The translations under genes and the position numbers were made by a program. A stretch of DNA of 61,304 bases. It comes from Clostridium bornimense (GTDB taxonomy: Bacteria > Bacillota > Clostridia > Clostridiales > Clostridiaceae). The stretch's first letter is position 1; each line of letters opens with the position of its first letter. The notes beneath the pieces were generated by a model. The model was given only the letters and a program-made list of their open reading frames with translations. It made no database searches and was not told the origin of the DNA. Positions 1 through 8,967 of the stretch are shown here, piece by piece. The DNA lies in NCBI RefSeq assembly GCF_018917145.1, contig NZ_JAHLOD010000022.1, positions 1 to 61,304 on the forward strand, written 5' to 3'.

Positions 1-21
1 TAATTATAGATATCAATGGAA

Positions 22-62
22 TCTAAAAAAGATGACTCCTATACAGTATAGAAATCATCTTC
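22..62 (-). terminator. hairpin, possible minus-strand terminator
   Basis: AAGATGA and TCATCTT flank an inner CTATA/TATAG pairing. On the minus strand the stem is followed by TTTTTTAG; on the plus strand the tail is only weakly T-rich. No gene is visible that would need it on the minus strand, so it may serve a plus-strand gene ending left of the window, bidirectionally. Confidence 0.35.
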
Positions 63-165
63 TTAAAAATATTGCTTAACCCCTTTTTTTGTATTGTCCT
101 TGACAAAGGGTCCACTTTAGTATCATATAAGTTAGTGGTACCTTCTTTTTATTATGGAACAAGGT

Positions 166-514
166 AGGGCACAAGTTAGATGGCACAAGGCACAAGTAAG
201 GTTAATTTTCCCTGAGAGGGAAAATATTATAGTCTGCCGACGGCCAGTTACAATTGTATTAATAGATGTCTTTAGTGCGTATATAAAACTATTATACTTA
301 AGTGTTGTTTTTTGATAATTTATATAAGAAGCTTGTACTGTCAAGCTATATGAAGGTGCAACCTTCATTAGCCCCCCGTAATGGTTTTATATCAAATATA
401 AGTACCTTAAAAAACTAACTTACTCTATACACAGAATTATTGTACTTAAAATCTCAGAAATTCCTCAAAAGGAATTTCATCCATACCTGTGCCTTGTGCC
501 CTCACACCTGTGCC
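166..514 (+). repeat. MITE-like intergenic repeat, copy A
   Basis: First copy of a non-coding element recurring six times in the window. It has a perfect 13-bp inverted pair, GGCACAAGGCACA (182-194) and TGTGCCTTGTGCC (488-500), with further imperfect GGCACA units outside. Internal hairpins are TTTTCCC/GGGAAAA (206-224), GAAGGT/ACCTTC (about 353-367) and GAAATTCC/GGAATTTC (457-478). A 78-codon minus-strand reading frame crosses it but has no ribosome binding site or recognisable protein. The rest of 1-659 shows no gene. Confidence 0.75.
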
Positions 515-659
515 ATGTACATTTCCATTTATATAAAAAGCAAATAGAATAATATAACATATATAGCAAGTTGTGTACTTCATATTTTCTACATAAGAAT
601 ATATAATAATAAAGAGAAAATGCTAAAATGAGAATAATCTCGAATAAGGGGTAATAGGA

Positions 660-1343
660 ATGATAAACTTTAAAAATGTATCTAAGATATATGATGATAA
701 TGTAACAGCACTTTCCAATGTAAATATTAGAGTAAGAAAAGGTGAATTCGTATTCTTAGTAGGACCATCAGGTGCTGGAAAATCTACTTTTATAAAACTT
801 ATGACAAAAGAGATTAATCCTACATCAGGAACTATTATTATGAATGGAAATGATGTAACAGAGCTTACTAGAAAGGAAATTGCATATCATAGAAGAAAGA
901 TAGGAATGGTATTCCAAGATTTCAGACTTATACAAAATTTAAATGTATATGAGAATGTTGCATTTGCTATGAGAGTAGTACAAGCTTCTTCTAAAGAAAT
1001 TAAAAAGAGAGTACCTGTAGTATTAGGACTAGTAGGATTAAATAAAAAATATAAAAATTATCCTTCAGAGTTATCAGGAGGAGAACAACAAAGAGTAGCT
1101 ATAGCTAGAGCTATAGTTAATAATCCAACATTACTAATAGCCGATGAACCGACAGGAAATTTAGACCCAGAAACAGCTATAGAAATTATGGATCTTTTAA
1201 TAGATATTAATAAAGCGGGGACAACAGTAATGATGGCAACTCATGCTAAAGAGATAGTTGACTCAATGCAAAGAAGAGTTGTAGCAATAGAACATGGTCA
1301 AATTGTCAGAGATGAATTGGAGGGAAGATACAGTGAGGAGTAA
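660..1343 (+). CDS. ftsE: Cell-division ABC transporter ATP-binding protein FtsE
   Basis: ATPase of the FtsEX complex, which couples ATP hydrolysis to activation of peptidoglycan hydrolases at the membrane. 227 residues, normal for FtsE. Walker A GPSGAGKST at 35-43, signature LSGGEQQRVAIARA, Walker B LLIADEPTGNLDP and the switch histidine in ATHAKE are all present. The start follows an AAGGGGTAATAGGA ribosome binding site. It overlaps ftsX by 11 bases, the usual coupled arrangement, and begins the ftsEX-ctpB-minJ block also known from Bacillus subtilis. Confidence 0.97.
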   Translation: MINFKNVSKIYDDNVTALSNVNIRVRKGEFVFLVGPSGAGKSTFIKLMTKEINPTSGTIIMNGNDVTELTRKEIAYHRRKIGMVFQDFRLIQNLNVYENVAFAMRVVQASSKEIKKRVPVVLGLVGLNKKYKNYPSELSGGEQQRVAIARAIVNNPTLLIADEPTGNLDPETAIEIMDLLIDINKAGTTVMMATHAKEIVDSMQRRVVAIEHGQIVRDELEGRYSEE

Positions 1344-2268
1344 TTTAAATAGTGTTGGTATGTTTTTTGAAGATGCTTTTAAGAGTTTAAAAAGAAATAG
1401 AACTTTAACAATAGCATCAGTACTTACTGTAGCCTTAACGATGTTCGTATTAGGGGTGTTTTTACTTACAACAATAGTTATAAATAAGAATGTTAATTCA
1501 CTTCAAGATAGACTTGAGCTTAAGGTATTCTTATATGTACCGGATACGGAAGAAGCAAAAAAAGCTATATCAGATAATGTTGATGAAATAAAAGCTCAGA
1601 TGGAGAAAGATAAAAAAGAAATAGAATCAATATTATCAAAATCTAATAATGTAAAAGAATTTAATTTTGTAAGCAGCGAAGATGCTTTAAAAAGTACAAA
1701 AGAAATATATGGAGATATGCTAGACGGTTTTGAGGCGGATTTCTTACCTGAATCTTATAGCATAAAATTTAGTAAGGTAGAAGATATAGAAAAGATAAAG
1801 AAACAATTAAATGGTATTAAATCTATAGAATCTATTAAAGATGGGAAAGATACAGCAAAGAAATTTAAGAGTATGACTAATACTATTAAAGTTATAGCAG
1901 CAGGATTATTCATTGTATTATTTGCAGTATCATTATTCCTTATTTCAAATACAATAAGACTTACTGTATATTCAAGAAGAAAAGAAATTGGAATAATGAA
2001 AAATATCGGTGCTACAGACTGGTTTATTAGATGGCCATTTGTAATAGAAGGTATGATATTAGGTTTCTTTGGAACGTTAATATCTATGGTAAGTTTATAT
2101 GGTGCTTATTTTATGATATGGAACAATGTTGGAAATAACTTCGCTGGTATTTTATTAGAAAAGCCAAATATAATAATAAGTCCAATGGCTCCAGCATTTA
2201 TTTTTGGTGGTATTGTATTAGGTTTTATAGGAAGTATTATTTCAATAAGAAGATTCTTATCAGTATAA
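1333..2268 (+). CDS. ftsX: Cell-division protein FtsX
   Basis: Permease-like partner of FtsE. 311 residues from a GTG start chosen because GGAGGGAAG lies just upstream inside ftsE; the longer frame from 1294 would overlap ftsE by 50 bases and lacks a binding site. The topology is typical of FtsX: one N-terminal membrane segment (about 23-47), an extracellular domain (about 48-180) that in characterised systems contacts the hydrolase or its adaptor, then three C-terminal membrane segments with the SRRKEIGIMKNIGAT loop between the first two. No hydrolase gene lies beside it, so its partner is encoded elsewhere. Confidence 0.96.
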   Translation: MRSNLNSVGMFFEDAFKSLKRNRTLTIASVLTVALTMFVLGVFLLTTIVINKNVNSLQDRLELKVFLYVPDTEEAKKAISDNVDEIKAQMEKDKKEIESILSKSNNVKEFNFVSSEDALKSTKEIYGDMLDGFEADFLPESYSIKFSKVEDIEKIKKQLNGIKSIESIKDGKDTAKKFKSMTNTIKVIAAGLFIVLFAVSLFLISNTIRLTVYSRRKEIGIMKNIGATDWFIRWPFVIEGMILGFFGTLISMVSLYGAYFMIWNNVGNNFAGILLEKPNIIISPMAPAFIFGGIVLGFIGSIISIRRFLSV

Positions 2269-2312
2269 ATATAAATTTACGTTTTATAAAGCAATGTAAA
2301 GTAGAGTTATAG

Positions 2313-2362
2313 AGGTGTCACATTGGCAAATTAAAATTTGTTAATGTGACACCTATTTTTAT
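2313..2362 (+). terminator. ftsX terminator, long conserved-type hairpin
   Basis: Perfect 12-bp stem AGGTGTCACATT/AATGTGACACCT with an inner CAAATT/AATTTG pairing, followed by ATTTTTATTTT. It belongs to the terminator family repeated through the window. Confidence 0.9.
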
Positions 2363-2451
2363 TTTAACACTTTAGAAAAGTTACAATTTTAAGTTAACAA
2401 TTATAGTGAAAATTCCTGATGTAGATGAATTTTATTATACAACTTTAATAT

Positions 2452-2459
2452 GATATAAT
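2452..2459 (+). promoter_or_regulatory. extended -10 promoter for ctpA block
   Basis: TGATATAAT is an extended -10 about 55 bases upstream of the protease start, after the ftsX terminator. No convincing -35 is visible. Confidence 0.4.
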
Positions 2460-2511
2460 ATTAAATTATATAGATATAATTGGAAGAGTAAATCGTTAAG
2501 GACGTGAATTA

Positions 2512-3726
2512 ATGGGTAAGAAGAAGAAAATTATAATATTATCAATGGTATTGCTATTAACAAATGGAACAACTTTTGTAGGAGCTACATTTTTATCGAA
2601 ATATATATCATTGAAAAAAAAGGATACAGTAGTTTTAAGTAAAAGTGATTATAAGGAACTAGAGGAATTTAGTAACTTGTTTTTAGCAAAAGAAATAGTT
2701 GAAAAGAAATATATTGGAGATGTAAAAGAAGAAGATTTAACAAGTGGTGCAGTTAAAGGTCTTATGGAATCTTTAGACGACCCTTATAGTACATATTTTA
2801 CAAAAGAAGAATATAAGGAATTTTATACCTTGAGTGGTAAGTATTACGGAATAGGAATACAAATAAATGCTAACAATGAGGGAAAAATAAGAATAATCAA
2901 CATTTATGATAAATCGCCAGCAAAATTTGCAGGATTACAAAAAGAAGACCTTATAATAAAGGTAAATGATGAAGATGTTGATTGGTCTAGTTCTTCTAAA
3001 GCTATTTCTATGATGAAAGGTGAAAAAGGTAAAAAAGTCAAACTAACTATACAAAGGGGAGATTCTATATTTGAGGTGAATTTAACTACTGATGACGTAG
3101 AAAAAAATCCTGTTTCATATGAGTTAGTTGATAATGAAATAGGATATATATCATTAGAAGAATTCGATGGAAATAGTAATAAATATTTTAGCAATGCAGT
3201 AGAGGAATTAAAAAATAAAGGGGCAAAAGGTTTTATTGTAGACCTTAGAGGAAATCCTGGTGGATATTTAGATCAAGTTGTTGGTATAGCATCACAATTT
3301 ACAGAGAAAGGAAAGCTGTTAGTATATACTGTTGATAAAGATAAGAAAAAAGAAGAATATAAATCTACAGGTGGAAATCTTATAGGTGTACCAATGGTGC
3401 TTTTAGTAGATGGTAATAGTGCATCAGCGTCAGAGGTGTTTACTGGAGTAGTTAAAGATTATAAATTAGGAACTATAGTCGGAACAAAAACTTATGGTAA
3501 GGGTGTATGTCAAAATACATATCCTATAAAAGACGGTGAAGAAGGTGCGATAAAAGTTACTACAGCACAATATTATACACCAGCTGGGAACAATATTCAT
3601 AAAGTTGGAATAGAACCAGATGTTACAGTGGAATATCCAAAAGAATTATTAAATGAAGATTATGATAAAAGTAAGGATCCACAATTTAATAAAGCTATAG
3701 AAGAAATAAAGAATAAACTAAAATAG
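2512..3726 (+). CDS. ctpB: S41 carboxy-terminal processing protease (CtpA/CtpB family)
   Basis: Secreted or membrane-anchored serine protease. 404 residues: N-terminal hydrophobic segment (about 7-25), PDZ domain (about 100-185), then the S41 catalytic core. Ser305 (in NSASASE) and Lys330 (in GTKTYGKG) are 25 residues apart, the spacing of the catalytic Ser/Lys dyad in this family. Its position between ftsEX and a MinJ-like gene matches ctpB of Bacillus subtilis, which cleaves SpoIVFA in the sigma-K checkpoint; the same role here is inferred. The start has AAGGA 9 bases upstream. Confidence 0.93.
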   Translation: MGKKKKIIILSMVLLLTNGTTFVGATFLSKYISLKKKDTVVLSKSDYKELEEFSNLFLAKEIVEKKYIGDVKEEDLTSGAVKGLMESLDDPYSTYFTKEEYKEFYTLSGKYYGIGIQINANNEGKIRIINIYDKSPAKFAGLQKEDLIIKVNDEDVDWSSSSKAISMMKGEKGKKVKLTIQRGDSIFEVNLTTDDVEKNPVSYELVDNEIGYISLEEFDGNSNKYFSNAVEELKNKGAKGFIVDLRGNPGGYLDQVVGIASQFTEKGKLLVYTVDKDKKKEEYKSTGGNLIGVPMVLLVDGNSASASEVFTGVVKDYKLGTIVGTKTYGKGVCQNTYPIKDGEEGAIKVTTAQYYTPAGNNIHKVGIEPDVTVEYPKELLNEDYDKSKDPQFNKAIEEIKNKLK

Positions 3727-3813
3727 CATTATAAAATTATTTATAATTTTAACTAAATGAATATTTAGAGGAGATTGAAGTTCAATTGGTTTAACTGAGA
3801 GGAGTAATAGGAT

Positions 3814-5073
3814 TTGATGAACTATATAATGGATTCGGTGAGAAGTGTTTCGTATGCAATAGCATCGCCAAAATATATAGTATTTATTCTAATATTCGCC
3901 TATATGATTTATAGGAAGAATCTTAAGAATGTAAGAGTACAAAGGATGTTATTTGGAAGAACTGTAAATATGCTTCCGATTTTAGTAATATCGCAATTAT
4001 TCTTTGGAATAATTGCAGGTGTAATTGCGTCAGTGCTTTTGTATATATTGAAAGTTAATTTTTATCAAGAAAGTTATATAGAAATTATATTTTTAATATC
4101 TCTGATACTGATGATATTAAAACCGAAATATGTATGTTTTGCATATTCGGGAGCTATTTTAGGCGGTGTATCAATAGTTTATAATCTTATGATTAAGGAA
4201 AATCTTATAGATAAGGGAAATGATTTATTCTATATCCCTATAGGAAATTTATTGATATTAGTAGGTGTAATACATCTTATTGAAGGTTTATTGGTAGCAA
4301 TAGATGGTAGTAGAGGATCTATTCCTGTTTTTACAAGAATTGATGGAGAAATTAGAGGAGGATTTGCATTTAATAGAGTATGGATATTGCCAATGTCTAT
4401 AGTATTATTTCAATCAGTAGAAAATCCATTTTCATCAATAGCTATATCACATATACCAGCATGGATTTTAGCTACAGGAGCCATGGCAGGATTTGAAATT
4501 TTTTATGGAGCAGTAGGATATAAGGCAGTTACTTTTACAAAAAGTAAGATATCTAAAGTATTAATTTCAGGATCATTAATATCTAGTTATGGAGTGATTA
4601 TGATTCTTCTTGGAGTTTTCAGCAGAGGAAACTTAATTATGGAAACATGCTTTTTAGTATTAATGCCTTTGTTGCATGAAGGTATGTTATATTTAGATAA
4701 AGAGATAGAAGAAAGAGGAGAGGCAAAGTTTGTATCTAATGATGAGGGAATAAAAGTTTTAGAAGTTGGAGTAGATTCTTTAGCTTATGAAATGGGTATT
4801 AAAAGTGGTGATACTTTAATAGAAATTAATGATAAGCGTATACAATCTATTGAGGATATAACAGAGAGCCTGAATTCTATAAGTAACTTTACAGAAGTTA
4901 CAGTTAAAGCTGTAAAAGGAGAACTAAAGAAGATATCTTGTTCAAGAGAAAATAATAAAAAGCCAATAGGATTAGTATTGGTACCGAAAGATATTAGAAG
5001 AGAAAAAGTTGTTCCTTTAGATGGGGATAAGTTTAAAAATATATTAGAAAGGGCAAAGAAGAAATATAAATAG
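3814..5073 (+). CDS. MinJ-like polytopic membrane protein with C-terminal PDZ domain
   Basis: 419 residues. About 300 residues of hydrophobic segments (roughly eight membrane passes) are followed by a PDZ domain (about 310-395, with GIKSGDTLIEINDKRI). This architecture, directly after ctpB and ftsEX, matches Bacillus MinJ (YvjD), the topological determinant that links DivIVA to MinCD. Sequence similarity could not be measured here, so the MinJ call rests on architecture and gene order. The TTG at 3814 and ATG at 3817 are both possible; AGAGGAG is 9 or 12 bases upstream. The cardiolipin synthase gene follows 8 bases later. Confidence 0.8.
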   Translation: MMNYIMDSVRSVSYAIASPKYIVFILIFAYMIYRKNLKNVRVQRMLFGRTVNMLPILVISQLFFGIIAGVIASVLLYILKVNFYQESYIEIIFLISLILMILKPKYVCFAYSGAILGGVSIVYNLMIKENLIDKGNDLFYIPIGNLLILVGVIHLIEGLLVAIDGSRGSIPVFTRIDGEIRGGFAFNRVWILPMSIVLFQSVENPFSSIAISHIPAWILATGAMAGFEIFYGAVGYKAVTFTKSKISKVLISGSLISSYGVIMILLGVFSRGNLIMETCFLVLMPLLHEGMLYLDKEIEERGEAKFVSNDEGIKVLEVGVDSLAYEMGIKSGDTLIEINDKRIQSIEDITESLNSISNFTEVTVKAVKGELKKISCSRENNKKPIGLVLVPKDIRREKVVPLDGDKFKNILERAKKKYK

Positions 5074-5081
5074 GTGATTTG

Positions 5082-6503
5082 ATGATCTGGAAGTTATTTG
5101 TTATATCTACTGCTATTATAGCTATGTATATGGCTATAATGGATAATAAAGCGCCAGAAACCACTATAGCATGGTTGTTGATTTTTGTTATTTATCCACC
5201 AGTAGGAGTTATATTATATTTGTTTTTGGGAATAAACTGGAAGAGGAAAACATTAAATAGTGGAAATACAAAAGAAATAAAAGAATTAATTAATTCATAT
5301 ATAGCGGCATCAGAAAATAAAGAATATAAGAACTTAGTAGAATTATTAGCTGCAAATTCTGATTCTCCTATATTCGTAAATAATGAAGTAGAGATTTTCG
5401 GAAATGGAGAAGAGAAATTTAGAGCATTAAAGAGAGAATTAGAGAAAGCTAAACATCATATTCATTTAGAATACTATATTGTTAATGATGATGATATAGG
5501 TAAAGAGATAAAAGATATCCTTATAAGAAAATCTAATGAAGGAGTAAAAGTTAGATTTATTATTGATAAGATGGGGTCTATAAGATTAAGTAGATCTTAT
5601 ATAAGAGAATTACGAGCAAATGGCGTAATTGTTGAAATATATTCATATTTTTTAGCTCCTTTATTTAGATGTATAAACACACAAATAAATTATAGAAATC
5701 ATAGAAAAATAGTTGTTATAGATGGAAAGGTAGCTTTTACTGGAGGTATGAATATTGGAGATGAATACCTAGGTAAAGGGAAATTAGGATATTGGAGAGA
5801 TACCCATATAATGATAAAAGGAGATGGGGTTTTAGGGCTTCAAGGAATATTTTTAGAAGACTTTTTAACTATAGAGAAGGCATCTAATTCATATAGTTTT
5901 TTTGGAGAGGATTTTGTTAAGTATTTTCCGGCAACTATAGGTAATGAGGGAAATAAGGTAATGCAGTTAGTAAAGAGTGGACCAGAATCACAATTTCCAT
6001 CAATAATGCAGGGTATAATTAAGATGATTTTTATGGCTAAAGAAAGTATATCTATAGTCTCACCATATTTTGTACCTACAGAGAGTGTGATGGAAGCAAT
6101 AAAAATAGCTGCCCTTGGAGGTGTAAAAGTCAAAATAGTTTTTCCTAAGAAGTGGGATCATGCTGTAGTATATTTTGCATCAAAGACTTATTTGCAAGAA
6201 CTTATTGAATGTGGTGTTGAAGTATATTCATATAGAGATAATGCATTTATTCATAGTAAGATAATCACTATAGATTCAAAAATATGTTCTGTTGGAACAG
6301 CTAATATGGATCGTAGAAGTTATGAATTAAATTATGAAGTTAACTGTGTATTTTATGATGAAGAAATTACAAGAAAGTTAGAAGATATAATAAATGAAGA
6401 TATAAGTGTTAGTAAACTTATTGCATATGAAGACTGTAAAGAAGAACCTTTCTACATTAAAGTTTGTGGTAAAGTGTGTAGAATTGTATCATCACTATTA
6501 TAA
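5082..6503 (+). CDS. cls: Cardiolipin synthase
   Basis: Phospholipase D-superfamily enzyme that condenses two phosphatidylglycerols into cardiolipin at the membrane. About 473 residues with two N-terminal membrane segments and two HxKxxxxD catalytic motifs, at His207 (HRKIVVID) and His391 (HSKIITID), each followed by the usual Gly-Asn region. The ATG at 5082 is preferred over an upstream TTG because AGGTGA lies 5 bases before it. It is last in the ftsEX-ctpB-minJ block, before a terminator. Confidence 0.95.
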   Translation: MIWKLFVISTAIIAMYMAIMDNKAPETTIAWLLIFVIYPPVGVILYLFLGINWKRKTLNSGNTKEIKELINSYIAASENKEYKNLVELLAANSDSPIFVNNEVEIFGNGEEKFRALKRELEKAKHHIHLEYYIVNDDDIGKEIKDILIRKSNEGVKVRFIIDKMGSIRLSRSYIRELRANGVIVEIYSYFLAPLFRCINTQINYRNHRKIVVIDGKVAFTGGMNIGDEYLGKGKLGYWRDTHIMIKGDGVLGLQGIFLEDFLTIEKASNSYSFFGEDFVKYFPATIGNEGNKVMQLVKSGPESQFPSIMQGIIKMIFMAKESISIVSPYFVPTESVMEAIKIAALGGVKVKIVFPKKWDHAVVYFASKTYLQELIECGVEVYSYRDNAFIHSKIITIDSKICSVGTANMDRRSYELNYEVNCVFYDEEITRKLEDIINEDISVSKLIAYEDCKEEPFYIKVCGKVCRIVSSLL

Positions 6504-6530
6504 ATAGAATTTAATAAAGTAATATTGAAG

Positions 6531-6577
6531 AGGCTATTGCATAACAAGTGAAAATTTGTAGGCAATGGCCTTTTTTT
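6531..6577 (+). terminator. cls terminator
   Basis: AGGCTATTGC pairs with GCAATGGCCT (one G-U pair) across a loop containing AAAATTTGT, followed by TTTTTTT. Member of the shared stem-loop family. Confidence 0.85.
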
Positions 6578-6705
6578 AGTACACAGTGCACTGTTAAACG
6601 CGAGTTTATTGTAATTTTTAAATTGTGAATTAATAAACAAGTAATATATTTCATTATTTAATCATATTTAATATATAAGGATAACTTTATAAGAGGAGGA
6701 TAGAT

Positions 6706-7287
6706 GTGGAGGATTCAATAAGAATAAAAGATGTCAATGATATTAAAGAAGAGTTGCCTAAAGAAGATATTAATGAAAATTCTATAGATAATTGTAAGGT
6801 GTTAGAGGAAATCATTAAACTTAGAGAAGAGTTTAATGAGAAACTCAAATATGATAAACATAAAGAAGAAATGATAGATGACTTACATAATCAATTACAG
6901 CAGTACAAAGATAATTTAGTACTGAAATCTTATAAGCCTCTAGTTTTAGATATTATATCTTTAATTGATAGCAATAATAAAAAAGTTGATATTTTAAAAA
7001 ATCAATCTATAAATAAATTGAATTCTTTAAAATTGTTGAAAAACATTGAGGATTTTTCAGAAGATTTACAGGACATGTTAATAAGACAGGGAGTAGAGAT
7101 GTTTAGGTCAGAAGGCAAGGTGTTTGATGGATTAATACATTCACCAGCTACCACTATTGAAACTGATGATATTAGCAGAGATAAGATGATAGCAAATACA
7201 TTGAAACCTGGATATATTTTAGATGATAAAGTTATTAAAAAAGAAGTTGTAGAAGTTTATAGCTACAAAGAAGTTAAGGGGGATTAG
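6706..7287 (+). CDS. GrpE-like nucleotide exchange factor (divergent)
   Basis: 193 residues. A charged N-terminus leads into a predicted coiled coil (about 33-70), then a region resembling the GrpE four-helix part, and a C-terminal beta-rich segment containing KPGYILDDKVIKKEVVEV, which resembles the GrpE GYxLxxRVIRPAxV signature. It starts at GTG after AGAGGAGGA and ends one base before an Hsp70 gene, so translation is probably coupled. In canonical systems GrpE releases ADP from DnaK. No CIRCE element (TTAGCACTC-N9-GAGTGCTAA) precedes it, unlike hrcA-regulated grpE-dnaK-dnaJ operons. Probably the dedicated exchange factor of the two Hsp70s that follow. Confidence 0.82.
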   Translation: MEDSIRIKDVNDIKEELPKEDINENSIDNCKVLEEIIKLREEFNEKLKYDKHKEEMIDDLHNQLQQYKDNLVLKSYKPLVLDIISLIDSNNKKVDILKNQSINKLNSLKLLKNIEDFSEDLQDMLIRQGVEMFRSEGKVFDGLIHSPATTIETDDISRDKMIANTLKPGYILDDKVIKKEVVEVYSYKEVKGD

Positions 7288-7288
7288 T

Positions 7289-8944
7289 ATGGAAAAGATA
7301 TTTGGTATTGATTTGGGGACTACTTATTCTTGTATATCTTATGTGGATGAGTTTGGAAAGGCAGTAGTGTTACCGAATAATGAAAATGAAAGGACAACAC
7401 CTTCAGTGGTTTTCTTTGACGAAGATAATGTTATAGTTGGATCTGTGGCAAAGGAAAGTGCAAGACTTTATCCAGAACAAGTAGTTTCTTTTATAAAGAG
7501 GGAAATGGGAAATGGCGAATATTCATTTGCTTATAATAATAATACATATAAACCAGAAGAGATATCTGCTTTAATTTTAAAAAAATTAGTTAAAGACGGG
7601 GAAGAGCATTTAGGTGAAGAAATAAAGGATGTTGTTATAACTTGTCCTGCATATTTTGGAATAAATGAAAGAGAAGCCACTAAGGTAGCCGGTGAGATTG
7701 CTGGTTTAAATGTAAGACAAGTACTTAATGAACCAACATCAGCAGCTGTTGCTTATGGTATGGGAACAGATGAAGAAAAGACAGTTTTAGTATATGACTT
7801 AGGAGGAGGAACTTTTGATGTATCTATGATAGATATAAAAAGAGAAGAAATAAAAGTTATTTGTACTGGTGGAGATCATAATCTAGGGGGTAAAGATTTT
7901 GATGATAGAATAATTTATTATCTTCAACAACAATTTACAGAACAAACAGGAATAAGTGATGATATTTTAGGGGATTTAGAAACATCACAAGAACTTCAAA
8001 ACTCAGCAGAGAGAGCAAAGAAAATTTTATCATCAAGAGAATTGGTACCAGTAGCTGTAAATTATAATGGAGAAAGAGCAAAAGTTACATTAACAAGAGA
8101 TAAGTTTGAAGAGTTAACATCAGATCTAGTACAAAGAACTGTGGCGTTAACTAAAGAGATGTTAAAAGAAGCTAAAGAAAAAGGATATAACTCTTTTGAT
8201 GAAATTTTATTAGTGGGTGGATCTACTCGTATGCCAATGGTAAGAGATGCTATTGCTGATGAATTTGGAATAGAGCCAAGATTATTTGATCCAGATGAGG
8301 TAGTGGCAAAAGGAGCTGCGTTATATGGATATAAGTTATCTGTTAATGATGAGATGGTTAAGAGAATATCAAATAGTACAGGAACTAATGTTGAAGAAGT
8401 AAGAGAAGCTGTAGAGGAAAAAACTATTAATAAAGATGTTGTGGAAGAAACATTGAAAGAATTAGCTAGCGATACAGGATTTAGATTATCAGCAGTTAGA
8501 GCTACTAATGTAAAGATTACAAATGTTGTATCAAAATCTTTTGGTGTTGTTGCTATAGATAGTAGAGAAAAAGAAATAGTTTCTAATTTGATATTAAAAA
8601 ATACTAATGTTCCATGTGAAGTTACTAAAGTTTATGGAACAAACGAAGAAAATCAAGAAACTGCATTAATAAGAATAATGGAAAATGAGGTTAATGAAGA
8701 TGTTATTGATTTAGACTTATCAAGGGAAATAGGAACAGCAGAACTTAAGTTGCCAGCTGGTCTTTCATATAATTCACCTATTATGATTACTTTTAAGTTA
8801 AATGAAGATGGACGACTTGAAATAAAGGCTTGGGAAGGACAAGGAGAAAATACTATAAATTCTGTTTTTGAAACTAAATCTGTAATTTCAGGAGAGGAGC
8901 TTATAGAAGCGAAAGAAAGAAGTAAGAATATAAGAGTATCTTAA
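7289..8944 (+). CDS. Short divergent Hsp70 (DnaK-like) chaperone
   Basis: 551 residues against roughly 610-620 for DnaK. The nucleotide-binding domain is complete: GIDLGTTYS near the start, DLGGGTFDVS around 170-179, VGGSTRMPM. In the loop that reads GDTHLGG in DnaK it has GDHNLGG, placing His197 where DnaK has a catalytically important Thr. About 50 extra residues (around 350-400) stand between the ATPase domain and the beta substrate-binding domain, and the usual hydrophobic DVLLLDV linker is not recognisable. The C-terminus ends soon after the beta domain, so the helical lid is mostly missing. It sits between the GrpE-like gene and a second Hsp70. Confidence 0.9.
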   Translation: MEKIFGIDLGTTYSCISYVDEFGKAVVLPNNENERTTPSVVFFDEDNVIVGSVAKESARLYPEQVVSFIKREMGNGEYSFAYNNNTYKPEEISALILKKLVKDGEEHLGEEIKDVVITCPAYFGINEREATKVAGEIAGLNVRQVLNEPTSAAVAYGMGTDEEKTVLVYDLGGGTFDVSMIDIKREEIKVICTGGDHNLGGKDFDDRIIYYLQQQFTEQTGISDDILGDLETSQELQNSAERAKKILSSRELVPVAVNYNGERAKVTLTRDKFEELTSDLVQRTVALTKEMLKEAKEKGYNSFDEILLVGGSTRMPMVRDAIADEFGIEPRLFDPDEVVAKGAALYGYKLSVNDEMVKRISNSTGTNVEEVREAVEEKTINKDVVEETLKELASDTGFRLSAVRATNVKITNVVSKSFGVVAIDSREKEIVSNLILKNTNVPCEVTKVYGTNEENQETALIRIMENEVNEDVIDLDLSREIGTAELKLPAGLSYNSPIMITFKLNEDGRLEIKAWEGQGENTINSVFETKSVISGEELIEAKERSKNIRVS

Positions 8945-8967
8945 AATTATAATGAGGGGGAATATAG

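Noticed and set aside
132-368. 78-codon minus-strand reading frame in repeat copy A
   Set aside because: No ribosome binding site, low-complexity translation, and the frame is not kept in the other copies.
2904-3194. Minus-strand frame inside the ctpB gene
   Set aside because: Shadow of a clearly coding plus-strand gene; no start signal of its own.
6590-6700. CIRCE-type heat-shock operator before the GrpE-like gene
   Set aside because: Searched for TTAGCACTC and GAGTGCTAA by eye; neither is present.
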